Program-made: the position numbers and the translations under genes
DNA from: Tomocerus qinae
Lineage: Eukaryota > Arthropoda > Collembola > Entomobryomorpha > Tomoceridae
Assembly (NCBI GenBank): GCA_020055645.1
Contig: CM034548.1
Span: 18,228,001 to 18,292,000, forward strand
Direction of reading: 5' to 3'
Length of the DNA stretch: 64,000 bases
Notes under the pieces: model-generated
The model's input: only the letters and a program-made list of their open reading frames with translations
The model's database searches: none
What the model was told of the DNA's origin: nothing
Shown: in pieces, positions 61,301 through 64,000 of the stretch
Layout: every line of letters starts with the position of its first letter
Position numbering within the stretch: the first letter of the stretch is position 1

Positions 61301-64000
61301 ATTGTGTTATCCTATTCTCCTACCATCAGCTTATACTAAGCCAAATTTACACTATATATGTATTTATTATGGTCTTTCAAGTGCTTTGTAACGATCTGTG
61401 CAACAAAAGATCCCAGAATTCCATTTTTCAATAAATATCCGCTTACATTATTAATAGTTGCTTCCGTAGTAAAATCCATCACTGCCTTGTAGTAGTTGCT
61501 TGAAAACTTAACAACTGTACCATATTTCAAGACAATGTGCAAATAATCACAAACAACAAAATAATTCTCAAAGCCAAAACTTTGGGATGTACAGAATTTT
61601 TAACAAAAAAGGTTACCTTGATTTGAAAAAGTCTCAAAGAAATTTTCATTGAGGTATCTAACCTTTAATGGAAGATATATTATATTGTTACTCAGAAAAA
61701 GTATTAGGTACACTATATCTATCGACTTCTTGTAAAATATCCAAATGGTAACTTAATACGTAACATATTTAATACGTTTTTAACAAGAAATTTTTCAGGG
61801 CCTAGGCGAAAAACTCTGTAGGTAACTAGTATTTCTATTTTTACACATTTTATTTCCAAAAACTACCACACCTGCAATCATAAGGTCTGTAAAATTGGGG
61901 CAGCAGAAAAACTAAAACCCCATAGGTGCTTGTATCAATATATCTATAAAAGAAATATGCAAAAAAGCTATATTTGTGTAGTTATATGTTAACAATACAT
62001 TTTAAAGGATGATAACTTCATGAATTTAACATTAGTTGTAAAGGGATTTCCTCCTATAGTAATAGAGATGTAATGGATGGAGTATAAAATCGTCCATGGG
62101 GCATCCTTTCCTGAATCTTTTTGATGGAAAGTTCGTTTTTGTTAACGACAGAAACACACGATGAAATTGAAGAATAAATGTCGTGGGGAGTGAGACTTTA
62201 CTTCTTAGAATGTCTATAAATATCTATAAATTGGTAACAGAGTAAAGTGACTGGTGTACATCAAGTAAGTGGATCATTGAATAAATAAAAAGTCTTAGAA
62301 GCTTCTCAAAGTGCTTTAAAATAAATCTATTTGTAGAAATGTCGTCAATGGTTATACAACTGTCTCAAAAATTCAAACGTTTTTATCAACTGGTGCTAAA
62401 TTTGGACTTCGTATGAAAGTAATTTCTACGTCTCTACTGAATAACCATTGTAAAGTCTCATTGAAACCCTCTAATTTGCGAATTAAACCCTCAAAGGATT
62501 CTTTTCACAATAAAGATCTACTTGTTAAAGATGGAATTCTTACGAAGCTGCCCTTTTGAATAAAAATAAAAAGTTACAACGCATCAAAGGAAACCTCGAG
62601 TCTCCCACTTGGATATTAAGGACTAATTTGATAATTTAAAACATTATCTATAAAAACCAATATTGTAGTTAATACTGCTCTGTCATCATCTTTTAGTGAA
62701 TGCCCCTAATTTGATCATTGTACACTACTTGAGGTGGGTAGATCAAAGACACAAAATGAAATACTGCGTAGATTTATGAAATAGTATGAAAAAGATGAAT
62801 TAGTATTGAATACAAGTCAAAGAATCGACATAATTCTTTCAAATTATGTTTTTCTCCAGAAATGGTGGCCTGATCTTTTTTCTATAGTTAGATGTCCTAT
62901 TTGCCCTACATAAAAATAAGTGGTTGGTGTATAAACTACTAGGTACATCCGCCAATAAAGCTCTACTTGCTGTACAGAAGGATTGTGTTACATTATTGTA
63001 TGGTATTAGGAATTATAATCCCACAGAAATAGTCTGATGGTAATAGAAGGTAGGAAGATGCATTTGTTCTATTTTTGAAAGTAAGCACAACAAGCGAATA
63101 GCCCTAATGCTGGTTTCGTTGAAAGGAGGAGGACAATTAAGTCAGGAATCTTTTTATACTCGTGACAGGTTGTGGCTGCAAAAACTTTATCTCACGCAAA
63201 TCCGTTTATATAGTTTGTTTCATGTTTTGAACTTGGTATTATATTTAATACGACAATAATGATGTGCAGACTATTCCTACATTTCCATTTCACGACACGT
63301 AGTATACTCTAGTTTTTGAAGTAAATAGAACTCTGTTACAACAAATCGTTCATGTTTAGATATATTGTGCAACTCAAATGAGATTCAGAGTGAGCGAGGA
63401 AGAAGAAGATTTCATTTTGACGCAACAACTAACTTTGTCTAGAATCTAGAACTATAAATGCGTATTTGCAGTTGGTAGCCACAAGTTTCGTTTGTAGAAA
63501 CCATAGCAGTGAAATTGTTAATTTTCCTATTATTCAACTTGATGTTCAAAGGACAAAGGATCTACAAAGTTCATAATTACATCAAATAGAAAAGCAATGC
63601 CATGTTATATTTCCTATTGTTTGCTATTCCCCATGAAAACATTTCTGGCACAGTACTTGCAAAACTTTAGAATATTGCGTATATATTTGATTCTCTAAAT
63701 TATTGTTGTGATTAGCGGTTGGTTATAACGCTAGTGTCAGGGTTGGCAGAACAGGTCGCGTAATTACTAATTAGCCTACCAATAATTTTATGGACATGGT
63801 ACATTATTGCTAATTTACTTTTAGTTTTAATGAATTGGTTTTGTATGACTGCAGCATGTGTGCAAACTAAAACTTACTCACACAATATGCATTGTATGTA
63901 GAATATCCGTCAACACGAGGACACCTCCATGATTCGCAATGTCCTTATTATAGGCAGTATGTACTATCTATAATTCTAATTGTGGGTCAGATTCGACGAG
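55306..64000. other. Gene-free 8.7 kb upstream of the secreted-protein gene
   Basis: Probably holds the promoter of that gene. A purine-to-pyrimidine switch on the plus strand lies near 58.08 kb. A 79-codon frame without a useful start (62320-62559) is the only longer open stretch of note; I assign it no function. Confidence 0.6.

Noticed and set aside
1..64000. tRNA, rRNA, CRISPR or phage-type features
   Set aside because: No tRNA-like B-box context, no rRNA-like block and no regularly spaced repeats were seen by eye; the window is eukaryotic with spliced genes.

Overview
This window looks like nuclear DNA of an arthropod, most likely an insect. It is strongly A+T-rich by eye and gene-poor. 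Genes are split into short exons by introns of 0.1 to 12 kb with GT-AG borders. The gene content is animal and arthropod-like: a tachykinin/natalisin-type peptide receptor, a Ly6/uPAR GPI-anchored protein and a short TTAGG run. Many TAGGTA/TACCTA words recall hemipteran genomes, but the species cannot be read from the sequence. No bacterial or viral genes, rRNA, tRNA or CRISPR were seen.

Four genes could be assembled exon by exon, with splice phases that agree throughout. (1) 1206-6080, plus: the motor end of a kinesin-14 (C-terminal, minus-end-directed kinesin), 6 exons; its stalk lies outside the window or was not found. (2) 10174-18464, minus: a complete 467-residue seven-transmembrane receptor of the tachykinin/natalisin receptor group (TkR86C-like), 7 coding exons. 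(3) 32449-34216, plus: a complete 155-residue Ly6/three-finger protein with signal peptide and GPI signal, 3 coding exons, the second intron of GC-AG type. (4) 35100-55305, minus: a 425-residue secreted protein that I do not recognise, 6 coding exons over 20 kb, with several dibasic cleavage-like sites. Genes 1 and 2 are convergent, as are genes 3 and 4. They share no obvious pathway: one is cytoskeletal, the other three belong to the cell surface or secreted space.

The rest is intron and intergenic DNA: 18.5-32.3 kb and 55.3-64 kb show no gene I can support. They hold short tandem duplications, two striking perfect inverted repeats, a pair of related degenerate interspersed repeats, and places where the plus strand changes from purine-rich to pyrimidine-rich, the clearest at about 24.7 kb beside a CpG-rich stretch. 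Two weak minus-strand exon candidates (854-1000 and 7795-8177) are listed with low confidence. I see no multi-gene system; the best leads for something undescribed are the secreted precursor-like protein and the KCBP/kinesin-C-like motor.
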